From Candidatus Aquidulcis sp. (GTDB lineage: Bacteria > Chloroflexota > Anaerolineae > UBA4142): 64,000 nt of DNA. A program made the position numbers and the translations under genes. Numbering within the stretch: position 1 is the first letter of the stretch; each line of letters opens with the position of its first letter. The stretch is from positions 52,172-116,171 of the forward strand of contig DYJA01000010.1 of the NCBI GenBank assembly GCA_020723345.1, written 5' to 3'. Positions 43,554 through 52,405 of this stretch are shown in pieces. The notes beneath the pieces are model-generated. The model was not told the DNA's origin. It ran no database searches and saw only the letters and a program-made list of their open reading frames with translations.

Positions 43554-44543
43554 CTACACGCCTTCCATGCGGATGCGCGGATCAACCAACGCGAGCAGAA
43601 CATCCGAGATCAACGTACCGACGATAGTGAGAAAACAGTAAATCAACAAGATACTTCCCGCCAGGTACATATCTTGCTGAGTCAACGCGCGCAAAAGCAA
43701 GGGACCGATGTTCTGCAAGTTCATCACAGTCGCGACGATGAGCGAACCGGAAAAGAGTTGCGGCAAGTACCACCCAATCGTGCTGACGAGCGGGTTGATC
43801 GCGAGGCGCACCGGATATTTCCACACCAATTTCCATTCCGACAAGCCCTTGGCGCGCGCGCTGACGACGTACGGCTTGTTCAATTCGTCGAGCAGGTTCG
43901 CGCGCATGACGCGCGTCAGGCGCGCGGTGCCCGCGATGCCTAACACGATCGCGGGCAGCCAGATGTGCTTGAGCAAATCAACGACGCGCTCCCCGCTCCA
44001 CGGCGCTTGAATATATTCCGGCGAGAACAAGCCGGTGATGCTCAAGCCGAAATTGGAAAAGGCGATCCACATCAGAATCAGCGCGAGCATAAAGTTCGGC
44101 GTCGCCACGCCGATATAATTCAGCACCGCGAAAAAATAATCGAGCAGGGAATTTTGATGCGTCGCGGAATAAATCCCGGCGGGAATCGCGACCGCCCAAG
44201 TAATGAAGAACGCAAAGAGCGCGAGCGCAATCGTCAGCACCAGCCGTTCGCCGATCAGTTCGGTGTTGGGCCGCTGGTATTCGAGCGACAACCCCAGATC
44301 GCCTTTGGAGATACTCTCCATCCAAAGTAGATATTGCACATACCCGGGCTGATCGAGTCCGAATTGGCGTTTGAGCGCTTCCACTTGCGCCTCGTTAATG
44401 GAGGAACCGCCGGAAGCCAGCGTGGCGATGTAACTGGTCAAAAAATCGCCGGGTGGCGCTTGCACCAGCCAGAAAACAATGATGGAAAACAAAATGAGTA
44501 GAAATGGCAATAACAACAGACGTTGAACGATGAATCGGAGCAC
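43554..44543 (-). CDS. Oligopeptide-type ABC transporter permease (OppB-like)
   Basis: The 329-residue protein has the OppB pattern with an N-terminal helix (LLLLPFLLILFSIIVFWLVQ), PPGDFLTSYIA, LDQPGYVQYLLWMESISKGD and the coupling motif ANLLDELNKPYVVSARAKGLSE. The start is GTG 44543 after AGGGGG. It works with the OppC-like protein and the two ATPases. Confidence 0.9.
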   Translation of the reverse strand: MLRFIVQRLLLLPFLLILFSIIVFWLVQAPPGDFLTSYIATLASGGSSINEAQVEALKRQFGLDQPGYVQYLLWMESISKGDLGLSLEYQRPNTELIGERLVLTIALALFAFFITWAVAIPAGIYSATHQNSLLDYFFAVLNYIGVATPNFMLALILMWIAFSNFGLSITGLFSPEYIQAPWSGERVVDLLKHIWLPAIVLGIAGTARLTRVMRANLLDELNKPYVVSARAKGLSEWKLVWKYPVRLAINPLVSTIGWYLPQLFSGSLIVATVMNLQNIGPLLLRALTQQDMYLAGSILLIYCFLTIVGTLISDVLLALVDPRIRMEGV

Positions 44544-44552
44544 ACGAACCCC

Positions 44553-44626
44553 CTGACCACCGACGGTTGACCGCCGACCGCCGCGAATTGCCAGCGGTCG
44601 GCGGTCTGTTGTCCACGGTCGTTAGA
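44553..44626. repeat. Inverted repeat (GACCGCCGACCG vocabulary)
   Basis: ACCGACGGTTGACCGCCGACCG pairs imperfectly with CGGTCGGCGGTCTGTTGTCC, in the gap between the binding-protein and permease genes. Confidence 0.55.
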
Positions 44627-44628
44627 CC

Positions 44629-46680
44629 TTACGGCACGTAGAACCACGTTTCGGGACGACCATTGCCCGGCGAGCGCAGGGGCCAATCCTTCGTCAGGTT
44701 CTGCGGAACGTTCTTCATTTTCGCGTTGACCACCGCCACACCTTGATCGGTCGCGGTCAAACCAACGGTACCGATTTCCACCATGTTGTCCACCCAGATC
44801 TTCATGATCTCCTGGGCGTCCTTGGCTTGATCGGCGGGTCCAACCGTCTTGGCGTGATCAACCAACTGCATCATCTTCTTCATGTACTCCGGCGGCTCGA
44901 TGCCTTCCTTGCCACCGGTCTTGACCCAGTTGTACCACAGCGGACCGTAGGTGATGTTGCCATAGATGCCACTGCGGACATCGTACTTGGTCGAGCCGGT
45001 GAACGGAAAGCCGGCGGTATCCTGATTCCACATTTCAGCCATCAGATCGTTCGACTCGCGCAGCGAGAAATGCAACGCGCGTTCGCGAATCTGGACGATC
45101 AACTGGACACCAACAGTCTTATAGTCTCTGGCAATTAACTGCGCGATGTCGGGCCAGGAGCCAAAGACCGCCACCACGGAGAGTTCGACAGAAACGCGCT
45201 TGCCGTTGGGCATCAAGCGGTAGCCCTCCGCATCCTTCTTGTCGAGTCCGATCTTGTCGAGCATTTGATTGGCGAGGGTCGGATTGAACTCGATGTACTT
45301 GTAGGCGTACTCATCGCCGGGGTAGTACGGATGACCCTTCTTGGGAACGGGTTGGCGCGGCTCACCCGTGCCGAGGAACGCGGATTCCTGAATCTGCTTG
45401 CGGTTGATCGCGTACGACATCGCGATGCGGAAATCCTTGTTCGCCAGCACCTTGCCGATTTCCGGATCCTTGACGTAGGTCTGGTTGAAGATAATATCCG
45501 CATCCGCGCCGCCGAGACTCGACCAGAGGTAGATGTTGTACTTGCCTTGCTTCTGCGAAGTCTCTTTCAGCACCGGAAAGTTCACCAGTTGGACGTGGCG
45601 TTCTTGTTGATCCAACTCGCCCGCGATCGCGGCGAGGTTCAGCGAGTTCACGTCGGCAAAGAACTTGAGTTGCACTTCGTCGAAGTACGGGAGTTGGTTG
45701 CCGGCTTTGTCCACGCCGACAAAGTACGGGTTGCGGACCAATCGGAAGACCTGATCGCTCATCCGGCTGCCCGGCGCAGCGACCCAAGCCGCCATTCCGG
45801 GGCGTTCGGGCGTTTCGTAGGGACTGATCTTGAGACGGAACAACTCAGCCCAGGTCTTCAACTTGGCATCCGCCACCATCTTGTCAAGGTCATCCTTCTT
45901 GGCATAGGACGCGTGGAACTGCTTCAGGAACTTGCTGGGTAGGAAAGCCGGAACGTTCCTGTCACCATACTCGGCGTTCGCAAGTTCGAACAAGAACGTG
46001 GTGTGCACATCCTTGTAGACCCATTGGACGGTTTGTGCGTCAACTTGCTTGAGTTCAGCGAGCGAGCCATCCTTGTTCTGCATCCACCCAGGCAACGACG
46101 GCATCAGGTCCTTGTTCTGCAAAACATCCTTGTGCCAGAACATGATGTCGTCCGTCGTGAATGGCGAACCATCCGACCATTTGGCGCCCTTGGGCAGTTT
46201 CACCGTCCAGGTTTTATAGTCCGCCGAATTCGTGACACTCTCGGCGTACTTGTTCACAACGGAGCCGCCATCGGGCGAAAAGACGACGAGCGCATCGTAA
46301 ATCACGCGCGCGATGCCGTTAAAGTCCGATGGTCCAAGGAAGCCGCGACGCCACACGCCGCCATATTGACCAATTGCTTCCGCGTTAACGACGATAGGAT
46401 TCTCCGGCAAGCGTTGATCGACCGCGGGTAGTTTACCGTCTTTGACCAGCGCGGCGAGCATCGGCGCTTCTTTGTACTTGGAAGCGGGCGCAGTTGTCGG
46501 CGCGGGTGGTTTCGTCGCTTCAGGTGCCTTGGTTGCGGGCACAGCCGTTGGCGCAGCCGGTGGCTTGGTGGGCTCAGGCGCTTTCGTCGGCGGAACGGGC
46601 GTGGGTGCGGGCGCGCACGCGAGGATGATCGCCGCCAGCGCGACCAAACTGATTAACACGAGCAAATGTCGCTTGTTCAT
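44629..46680 (-). CDS. ABC transporter substrate-binding lipoprotein, family 5 (large)
   Basis: The 683-residue protein has a lipobox (ILAC, Cys22), a 45-residue Pro/Thr/Ala linker and a large family 5 binding fold (QYGGVWRRGFLGPSD, LPKGAKWSDGSPFTTDDIMF). Larger family members often bind oligosaccharides. With NagA, an AGE-type epimerase and a LacI regulator in the same run, the cargo is more likely a sugar than a peptide; this is inferred. GGAG precedes the start. Confidence 0.9.
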   Translation of the reverse strand: MNKRHLLVLISLVALAAIILACAPAPTPVPPTKAPEPTKPPAAPTAVPATKAPEATKPPAPTTAPASKYKEAPMLAALVKDGKLPAVDQRLPENPIVVNAEAIGQYGGVWRRGFLGPSDFNGIARVIYDALVVFSPDGGSVVNKYAESVTNSADYKTWTVKLPKGAKWSDGSPFTTDDIMFWHKDVLQNKDLMPSLPGWMQNKDGSLAELKQVDAQTVQWVYKDVHTTFLFELANAEYGDRNVPAFLPSKFLKQFHASYAKKDDLDKMVADAKLKTWAELFRLKISPYETPERPGMAAWVAAPGSRMSDQVFRLVRNPYFVGVDKAGNQLPYFDEVQLKFFADVNSLNLAAIAGELDQQERHVQLVNFPVLKETSQKQGKYNIYLWSSLGGADADIIFNQTYVKDPEIGKVLANKDFRIAMSYAINRKQIQESAFLGTGEPRQPVPKKGHPYYPGDEYAYKYIEFNPTLANQMLDKIGLDKKDAEGYRLMPNGKRVSVELSVVAVFGSWPDIAQLIARDYKTVGVQLIVQIRERALHFSLRESNDLMAEMWNQDTAGFPFTGSTKYDVRSGIYGNITYGPLWYNWVKTGGKEGIEPPEYMKKMMQLVDHAKTVGPADQAKDAQEIMKIWVDNMVEIGTVGLTATDQGVAVVNAKMKNVPQNLTKDWPLRSPGNGRPETWFYVP

Positions 46681-46770
46681 TTTCTTCTCCTCTTCGAGTT
46701 AATGGTTTCACTGACAATGGTTCTCTCGAACGATTTAACGCGGTGAACCACCTCCTTTCGGATGGTCATA

Positions 46771-46802
46771 GACCTGACAGGTTTTAGGAAACCCCTCCGG
46801 TC
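46771..46802. repeat. Hairpin overlapping the epimerase stop codon
   Basis: GACCTGACAGGTTT pairs with AAACCCCTCCGGTC around TAGG. It shares its layout with the hairpins at 6241, 7019 and 56093, and supplies the last codons and stop of the epimerase gene. Confidence 0.6.
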
Positions 46803-47971
46803 TCATTTGCTAACTTTTCTAGCGTGAGCACGCAATAGATCAACACACGCGGTAAATGGAATGGGTCTTTCACCGGCAAGGCAATCGTCGCGTTCAACTT
46901 GTTGCCGCGCCGATCCAAATTCTGCGTCCACTCGCCGTACTGCGGCACCGGAAAATGCGCGAACGCGTAATCGTGGACGCGCTGGAACCAATCGAGACAC
47001 CATCGCTCTTTGCAAATCGAGTACGCGAGGAGCAGCGCGTACAGCGCTTCGGTGTGGGGCCACCAGATTTTCGTGTCCCACTTGTTTTCCCAGAACGATC
47101 CCTCCGCGTCGCGCGCTAGCACGATGCCACCAAATTCTTCATCCCAACCCAGTTCGATGTGCCACTTGATCGCGTCAATCGCCCGGCGAATCCGCGCGTG
47201 ATCGTCGGCGCGCTGGAAGATGTGAATCATAAACCACATTGATTCAAGAACGTGCCCCGGATTCACCGCGCGCCCCGGCGGCGCATCCAACAACGTGCCG
47301 TTCAAACGCGTGAATTCGTACAGTCGTTTTTGATCGGGTCGCAGAAAGACGTTCATCACTTGATTCGCGTGATCGAGTCCCGCGCGCGAAATGGCAGGGG
47401 CGTTCAGCAATTCGCCCAACTCGGTGAACACGAGCGAGAAAATCATCGAGATGCCGTGCGCTTTGGCGCCGGGTGGGATCGGCAGCGGCGCAGTGCCGTA
47501 CGAGCCCGGCTGCGCCAAGCGCCGCCGCACATTCGCGTACGTTTCGCGCGCGAGGTGAAGCACGTCCGCATCGCCGGTCGCACGGGCAAGTTCGGTCAAC
47601 CCGTAAATTGCAAAGCCGTCGGCATAGATGCTCGTCGCGCCTTGCAGGTGCTTGCCATTCTTGTCAACGAGAAAGACCCAGTTGCCGTTTTCATCGCGAC
47701 CGTGCTTTTTCACAAAATTGTAAATGTTCAGCGCAACGTCGAGCCATTCTTTTCTACGTTCAATTTTATTGTATAACGCGGAAAAAGTCCAAATCGCGCG
47801 CAACTGCGACCACATATATTTGTCGTCGCTCAGCACGCGCCCATCATCGGCGATGCACGTGCAAATACCGCCATTTTCCCAATCCACGCCGTACTTGATC
47901 CAGAATGGCACGACGCGGTCGAGCAATTCGGCGCGGTACTGATTTAACAACGCAGAAAAATCAAGCAGCAT
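46784..47971 (-). CDS. AGE-family epimerase (N-acylglucosamine 2-epimerase / cellobiose 2-epimerase type)
   Basis: The 395-residue (alpha/alpha)6 barrel protein matches the AGE superfamily, with YMWSQLRAIWTFSALYNKIE, ADGFAIYGLTELARATGD, NPGHVLESMWFMIHIF and KIWWPHTEALYALLLAYSI, whose histidines are the usual acid/base pair. It would epimerise a GlcNAc-type or mannose/glucose-type sugar. True cellobiose epimerases and N-acylglucosamine epimerases cannot be separated by eye. The start is ATG 47971. Confidence 0.85.
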   Translation of the reverse strand: MLLDFSALLNQYRAELLDRVVPFWIKYGVDWENGGICTCIADDGRVLSDDKYMWSQLRAIWTFSALYNKIERRKEWLDVALNIYNFVKKHGRDENGNWVFLVDKNGKHLQGATSIYADGFAIYGLTELARATGDADVLHLARETYANVRRRLAQPGSYGTAPLPIPPGAKAHGISMIFSLVFTELGELLNAPAISRAGLDHANQVMNVFLRPDQKRLYEFTRLNGTLLDAPPGRAVNPGHVLESMWFMIHIFQRADDHARIRRAIDAIKWHIELGWDEEFGGIVLARDAEGSFWENKWDTKIWWPHTEALYALLLAYSICKERWCLDWFQRVHDYAFAHFPVPQYGEWTQNLDRRGNKLNATIALPVKDPFHLPRVLIYCVLTLEKLANETGGVS

Positions 47972-47994
47972 ATCAATCTCTGCCTTTTGTCTTT

Positions 47995-48423
47995 TTACTT
48001 TTGCCTTTTGACTTGCGCGAAATCCCAGCCAAAGAGTTTGCAATTGCCGCGCACATGATCATCCCAGGTCGGCTCGTCCTGCGGTCTGCCGCCGACAAAG
48101 CAATCTACGCTGAAATAGCGCAAGGGCTTGTCGCCGTCACAGAAAATGCGGTGGTACGTGTGCGGGGGAATGCGAACAACATCGCCGGGCTTGACCGCGT
48201 GCCGTTCCGCGCTCTCGCCGATTTGCAAAAGACCCTTGCCTTCCAACACGTAAAAAATTTGCTCCGTGTCGTGATGCACGTGGAGCGGCGGCGCTTCGCC
48301 GGGCTCCAGCACGACGATGAACACCTCGGATGTCTCCGCGTCCGCGCGATCCATCACGAGTTCGTTGACGTGCGTGGGAAACCGGTAGCGGATGGTGTTG
48401 TGTGTACTGAAAACGTAACGCAT
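47995..48423 (-). CDS. Cupin-domain protein
   Basis: The 142-residue protein is a single cupin with PPLHVHHDTEQIFYVLEGKG (metal His-His-Glu) and RIPPHTYHRIF (second His). It is probably a cytoplasmic sugar-binding or sugar-converting protein within the carbohydrate operon. ATG 48423 follows GGAG; the next gene starts 23 bases after its stop. Confidence 0.8.
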   Translation of the reverse strand: MRYVFSTHNTIRYRFPTHVNELVMDRADAETSEVFIVVLEPGEAPPLHVHHDTEQIFYVLEGKGLLQIGESAERHAVKPGDVVRIPPHTYHRIFCDGDKPLRYFSVDCFVGGRPQDEPTWDDHVRGNCKLFGWDFAQVKRQK

Positions 48424-48429
48424 AACTCT

Positions 48430-48500
48430 CCTCAGACGATCAGTCAACTGGGCAATCAGTCAACCGGTTGACCAATCACTGATTGCCTGATTGCCTGATT
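48430..48500. repeat. Inverted repeat (CAATCAGTCAACC vocabulary)
   Basis: AGTCAACTGGGCAATCAGTC is answered by GATTGCCTGATTGCC, with AACCGGTT in the centre. It fills the gap between the cupin and UroD-like genes. Confidence 0.55.
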
Positions 48501-49512
48501 AACCAGTCGCCTTCACCACTGCCTCAATCGTCTCCGCCGGAGTGCCCATGCTGACGCCGCCGCCCGCCGACATAATCAAGCCGCGTCCGTTCGTTTTGCG
48601 AATGCACTCGCGCGCCCACGCTTCCGCTTGCGCGGGCGTGCCGCGCGCCATCACGTCGAGCGGCGGTACGTTGCCCATCAGCGCGACGCGCGGCATTTTC
48701 GCTTGCACCGCCGCGATGTCGAGTTCGTGGCTGAAGTTGAACACGCTAAAGCCAAGCGTCGGCAGTTTGTCGAGCAAGTGCGCGCAGGGCGTGTCGTTGT
48801 GAAAAACGCGGATCATGCCATCGAACGCGGAAAAGATGCGCGAAAAATATGGGAGCGCGAATTGGTCGAAGAGTTTCGGCGATAACATCCCGACGATGTC
48901 ATCGAGCACGAGAATGCCTTCGGGCGCGCGCAGCACGCCGAGTTGCGCGCGCAGCCACGCGATAATCGTCGTCGTCAGTGTTTCCAGCAATCGCGCGTAC
49001 TGCTCCGGTTCCGTCTTCAACCCGACGAGCAATTCGGTGATACCGAGCAACCATCCGGCAACCGCGAGCGGCCCGCGCGCGGCGACCATTTTGATCGGCA
49101 ATCCTTCCGGCAACAATCGTTTTTCCGCGTCGATGTAGCGCTGCAAGATCAGCGGCATCAAGCCGTGTTGTTGTGGATCGGCTGGCTCGAACTGCAACAA
49201 GGTCGCGATTCCGCCGGGCACGTGCTCGATCGCGGGCGGTTGATCGTGATGCCACATAATCCGCGCGCCAAAAACCGACGGCTCGACCGCCATGCCGTAC
49301 TCGACCCAGAAACCGGGAATCCACGCGATTTCGGGAAAGCGCTCGCGGAGCGCGAGGTTGACGCGCAGCCATTCGTCCGGGCGCAAAAAATAGTCGAGCG
49401 TATCAATGCCGAAAAAACCGGGCAGCCAGGGACTGTCCACGATGAACGCGACCGGAATTTGGTCAGCCACGCCGTCGCGCGCGACCGTCGCAAAGCGTTC
49501 CCAGGGCGTCAT
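48499..49512 (-). CDS. UroD-superfamily protein, third paralogue
   Basis: The 337-residue protein is another UroD-like barrel: WERFATVARDGVADQIPVAF, WVEYGMAVEPSVFGARIMW, a centre with VLDDIVGMLSPKLFDQF, RVFHNDTPCAHLLDKL and LMGNVPPLDVMARGTPAQAE. His-x3-Pro-Cys replaces the usual His-x-Cys. It overlaps the LacI gene by four bases. Such proteins recur in sugar operons of this phylum with unknown function, so a role in methyl transfer is less likely here. Confidence 0.7.
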   Translation of the reverse strand: MTPWERFATVARDGVADQIPVAFIVDSPWLPGFFGIDTLDYFLRPDEWLRVNLALRERFPEIAWIPGFWVEYGMAVEPSVFGARIMWHHDQPPAIEHVPGGIATLLQFEPADPQQHGLMPLILQRYIDAEKRLLPEGLPIKMVAARGPLAVAGWLLGITELLVGLKTEPEQYARLLETLTTTIIAWLRAQLGVLRAPEGILVLDDIVGMLSPKLFDQFALPYFSRIFSAFDGMIRVFHNDTPCAHLLDKLPTLGFSVFNFSHELDIAAVQAKMPRVALMGNVPPLDVMARGTPAQAEAWARECIRKTNGRGLIMSAGGGVSMGTPAETIEAVVKATG

Positions 49513-50552
49513 CGTGGTACCCCGTTACTTGCAGGCGCAGTGGATTCGCGTACAATCAGTGCGCTTTCCATCAACGTGTAACTGTCTTCGGGCGGCGGAT
49601 GACCTTGAATCATGCGATGCAGCACCTGCATCGCCAATCGTCCCATGCGATATTTCGGCTGCGAAACGGTCGTGAGCGGCGGATTCGCGTGCGCGGCAAT
49701 CGCGACATCGTCACAGCCGATCACCGATATGTCTTCCGGCACGCGCAAATGATGCGCGCGGATCGCATGCAAAACGCCGAGCGCCATCAGATCGTTGTAC
49801 GTGATCACCGCGGTCGGACATTCGGCGGACGGGCGCGCGAGCAGCGCGCTCATCGCCTGAAAGCCGCCGTCGACGGTCGGACTACCGGCGGGGCACCATT
49901 CCGGGCGGAGCGACAGTCCGGCTTCCGTCAACGCGCGTTCGATCCCGTTCCGCCGCTTTTGCGATTGTTCGGACGCGATGGGACCGGACAAAAAGCCGAT
50001 GCGCGTGTGCTGCAAATCGAGCAGGTGTCGCGCCGCGCGCCACGTGCCGCCTTCCAAATCAGTGAGAATGCACGTCACCTGGGAATGGCGAACCGATCGA
50101 TTGATGATCACCATTGGCGCGTTGTTTTGGTGACACATCGAGAGCAATTCGGGCGAGGAAAGACGCGAGCCGCACAGAATGACGCCGCACATCGACTGAC
50201 TGGCGAACATGCGGAGAAATTGCTGCTCGCGTTGCGGGTCTTCGGTCGAATCGTAGAGGACAGGGACAAAACCGGCTGCGCTCGCTTCGTCTTGAACACC
50301 GCGCAGTACTTCGGCGAAGAACGGGTTGAGGATATCGGGAATCAAAAACCCAATCGCATCCTCAAGCGCGCGCTTGGCAAATCGTCCGGCGGGCGGCGCG
50401 TAGCCCAGTTCGTTCATCGCGGCGAGAACGCGCGCACGCACGCCGTCTCGCACAGGCGCGGTATGATTCAGAACACGCGAAACAGTTGCGGGGGAAACGC
50501 CAGCGCGCTGCGCGACGTTGTGCAAACTGGGTCGGGGCTTTTTGGCATCCAC
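49509..50552 (-). CDS. LacI-family transcriptional regulator
   Basis: The 347-residue protein has the LacI helix-turn-helix and hinge at 9-60 (SLHNVAQRAGVSPATVSRVL) and a periplasmic-binding-like sensor domain (FLIPDILNPFFAEVLRGVQD, ISVIGCDDVAIAAHANPPLT). It is the first gene of the minus-strand carbohydrate run and is divergent from the hexuronate operon, so it may control either or both. A consensus promoter lies 53 bases upstream. Confidence 0.9.
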   Translation of the reverse strand: MDAKKPRPSLHNVAQRAGVSPATVSRVLNHTAPVRDGVRARVLAAMNELGYAPPAGRFAKRALEDAIGFLIPDILNPFFAEVLRGVQDEASAAGFVPVLYDSTEDPQREQQFLRMFASQSMCGVILCGSRLSSPELLSMCHQNNAPMVIINRSVRHSQVTCILTDLEGGTWRAARHLLDLQHTRIGFLSGPIASEQSQKRRNGIERALTEAGLSLRPEWCPAGSPTVDGGFQAMSALLARPSAECPTAVITYNDLMALGVLHAIRAHHLRVPEDISVIGCDDVAIAAHANPPLTTVSQPKYRMGRLAMQVLHRMIQGHPPPEDSYTLMESALIVRESTAPASNGVPR

Positions 50553-50604
50553 CTTGACGCTCTTTCAGAAAGAAACTGAAAAGTTGTCGATTCTTTCATA
50601 GCGT

Positions 50605-50633
50605 AGTATACTGTGTTTCGGAAAAGATGTCAA
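50605..50633 (-). promoter_or_regulatory. Consensus promoter of the LacI gene
   Basis: On the minus strand TTGACA (50633-50628), a 17-base spacer and TATACT (50610-50605) lie upstream of the LacI start. GCGTAGTAT (50601-50609) and ATACTATGC (50642-50650) form an imperfect inverted pair around the promoter and could be operator halves. Confidence 0.65.
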
Positions 50634-50656
50634 AATTGTTGATACTATGCCAAGGG

Positions 50657-50748
50657 CAGATTACGCTCGCCCCACTGACCGAAAAGAACACGGATGGTCA
50701 TTCTCGGATTCATTTTTCCGTGTTCCCTTCTATCGGCGGGGTAATCTG
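50657..50748. repeat. Nested inverted repeat between divergent operons
   Basis: Outer arms CAGATTAC and GTAATCTG enclose inner arms GAACACGGA (50686-50694) and TCCGTGTTC (50717-50725). It lies in the transcribed leader or control region of the hexuronate operon and resembles other dispersed hairpins here. Confidence 0.6.
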
Positions 50749-50777
50749 ACATTGACAGACTACTCGCTGAGGAGATC

Positions 50778-52286
50778 ATGTCCACATTTCCATTCACACT
50801 CGCCGACCTGCGAAAACATTTTGCCGCGCTCCACCCCGATTCATTCGTAATTCACAACGACGCCGCGTTTTGGATGCAAGGTCAAGCCAAAGACAAGCGG
50901 CTCGTGATTCTCGCGAACGCCGGCAATCCCGTGTTCGGAAAATTTCAGGGCGAGTCTTCGATTTTCAAAGACCACACCCTGAAAATTTGTCCGCTCAATC
51001 ACCCCAACGCGCGTTCGCTGCGCTCGCGCCTCGACTGGCTCAAACCCAAACCGATTGGACTCCTCACCTCCGCCGGAATGGGTGATCGACTTGGCAACGC
51101 GACGCCCGGACACGTCCGCGCGATGAAAGCCGCGGGCGCAAACGTCATTCCGATTTTCGCGCAGCAATCGATCCGCGAGATGCAGCGCACCGACCGCTCG
51201 CCCGACGACGTGATGACCGACGCGACGTTCGGCGCGTTCGAAGGTGGCTGGCGCGGCGCGGTCGGCGCGGACGCCGATCATTTGAAAACGCCAGCCGATA
51301 TTGACGCGTGCGTCGCGGCGGACTATTCGTTTTTCACGGTTGACCCCGGCGCGCACGTTGACAGCGAAGCGGACACCACCGCGCCCGATGTGATCAAAAC
51401 GAAAATCGCCGCGCTGCCGTGGCGGGATTTGCAGACGAGCGCCGCCGATTTGGAAAAGCAGTTCGTCGGCAAAAAGATCCAACTCGAAGATCGCGCGATC
51501 ACGCTCGATGCGAACGCGGTGATGCGCGCGGCGGTCAAGTACGGCAAAGCGATCGCGCACGTCGCGCTGATGTACCGCCATCTCGTCGCGAAAAATATTC
51601 CGTTCGAATTCGAAGTGTCGGTCGACGAAACCGAAACGCCGACGACGCACGCCGAACACATCTACGTCGCGAGCGAACTGAAACGGCTCGGCGTCAAGTG
51701 GGTGTCGCTCGCGCCGCGCTACATCGGACGATTCGAAAAAGGCGTGGATTACATCGGCGACGTGGACGTGTTCGAAAAAGATTTCGCGGTTCACGCGCAA
51801 ATTGCGCGCGCGTTTGGTCCGTACAAACTGAGCATCCACTCCGGGTCGGACAAGTTCAGCGTGTATCCCGCGACGGTGCGCCAGACGCGCGGCTTGGTTC
51901 ATTTGAAAACGGCTGGCACGAGTTATCTCGAAGCGCTGCGGACAATTGGCGCGCTCGACTCCGCGCTCTTTCGCCGTATTTACGTTTTCGCGCGCGAACG
52001 CTACGACACCGACAAGTTGACGTATCACGTTTCGGCGGAACTCGCGCGCGCGCCCAAGCCCGAATCGCTCAAGGACGCCGATCTGCCCGCGCTGCTCGAC
52101 AATTTCGACGCGCGCGAAATTTTGCACGTCACGTTCGGCTCTGTGCTGACGACGAAAAAATCCGACGGCGCGTTCTTGTTCTACGACGACTTCATGTCGA
52201 TCCTGCGCACGCACCCGGACGCGTACGCGGAAAATTTGGAGCGGCATTTTATCAAGCATTTGAAACCGTTCAGTCAGAAGGGGTGA
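50778..52286 (+). CDS. uxaE: Tagaturonate epimerase (UxaE-like)
   Basis: The 502-residue protein matches the UxaE/DUF4862 family known from Thermotoga, which interconverts tagaturonate and fructuronate. Indicative stretches are GLLTSAGMGDRLGNATPGH, AFEGGWRGAVGADADHLK, FEVSVDETETPTTHAEH and PYKLSIHSGSDKFSVYP. It would replace the UxaB/UxaA branch so galacturonate can join the glucuronate route. UxaC and a reductase follow in the same operon, which supports the call. GAGGAG precedes the start. Confidence 0.78.
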   Translation: MSTFPFTLADLRKHFAALHPDSFVIHNDAAFWMQGQAKDKRLVILANAGNPVFGKFQGESSIFKDHTLKICPLNHPNARSLRSRLDWLKPKPIGLLTSAGMGDRLGNATPGHVRAMKAAGANVIPIFAQQSIREMQRTDRSPDDVMTDATFGAFEGGWRGAVGADADHLKTPADIDACVAADYSFFTVDPGAHVDSEADTTAPDVIKTKIAALPWRDLQTSAADLEKQFVGKKIQLEDRAITLDANAVMRAAVKYGKAIAHVALMYRHLVAKNIPFEFEVSVDETETPTTHAEHIYVASELKRLGVKWVSLAPRYIGRFEKGVDYIGDVDVFEKDFAVHAQIARAFGPYKLSIHSGSDKFSVYPATVRQTRGLVHLKTAGTSYLEALRTIGALDSALFRRIYVFARERYDTDKLTYHVSAELARAPKPESLKDADLPALLDNFDAREILHVTFGSVLTTKKSDGAFLFYDDFMSILRTHPDAYAENLERHFIKHLKPFSQKG

Positions 52287-52395
52287 AGAAGGCATCAGAG
52301 GGCAGAAGAAGGCAAAGAAGGCGAAGAAGGCGCGCTGCCCTCTCACGCCTTCTTCGCCCTCTACGCCTTCTTATCCCCTCTTAACCCCTCTCCAA
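52278..52395. repeat. Inverted repeat (GAAGGCGAAGAAGGC vocabulary)
   Basis: GAAGAAGGCATCAGAGGGC words on the left pair with CTCACGCCTTCTTCGCCC and CTTCTTATCCCC words on the right. It starts inside the uxaE stop region and repeats the vocabulary of 3676-3791. Confidence 0.6.
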
Positions 52396-52405
52396 GGAGT
52401 TACCT

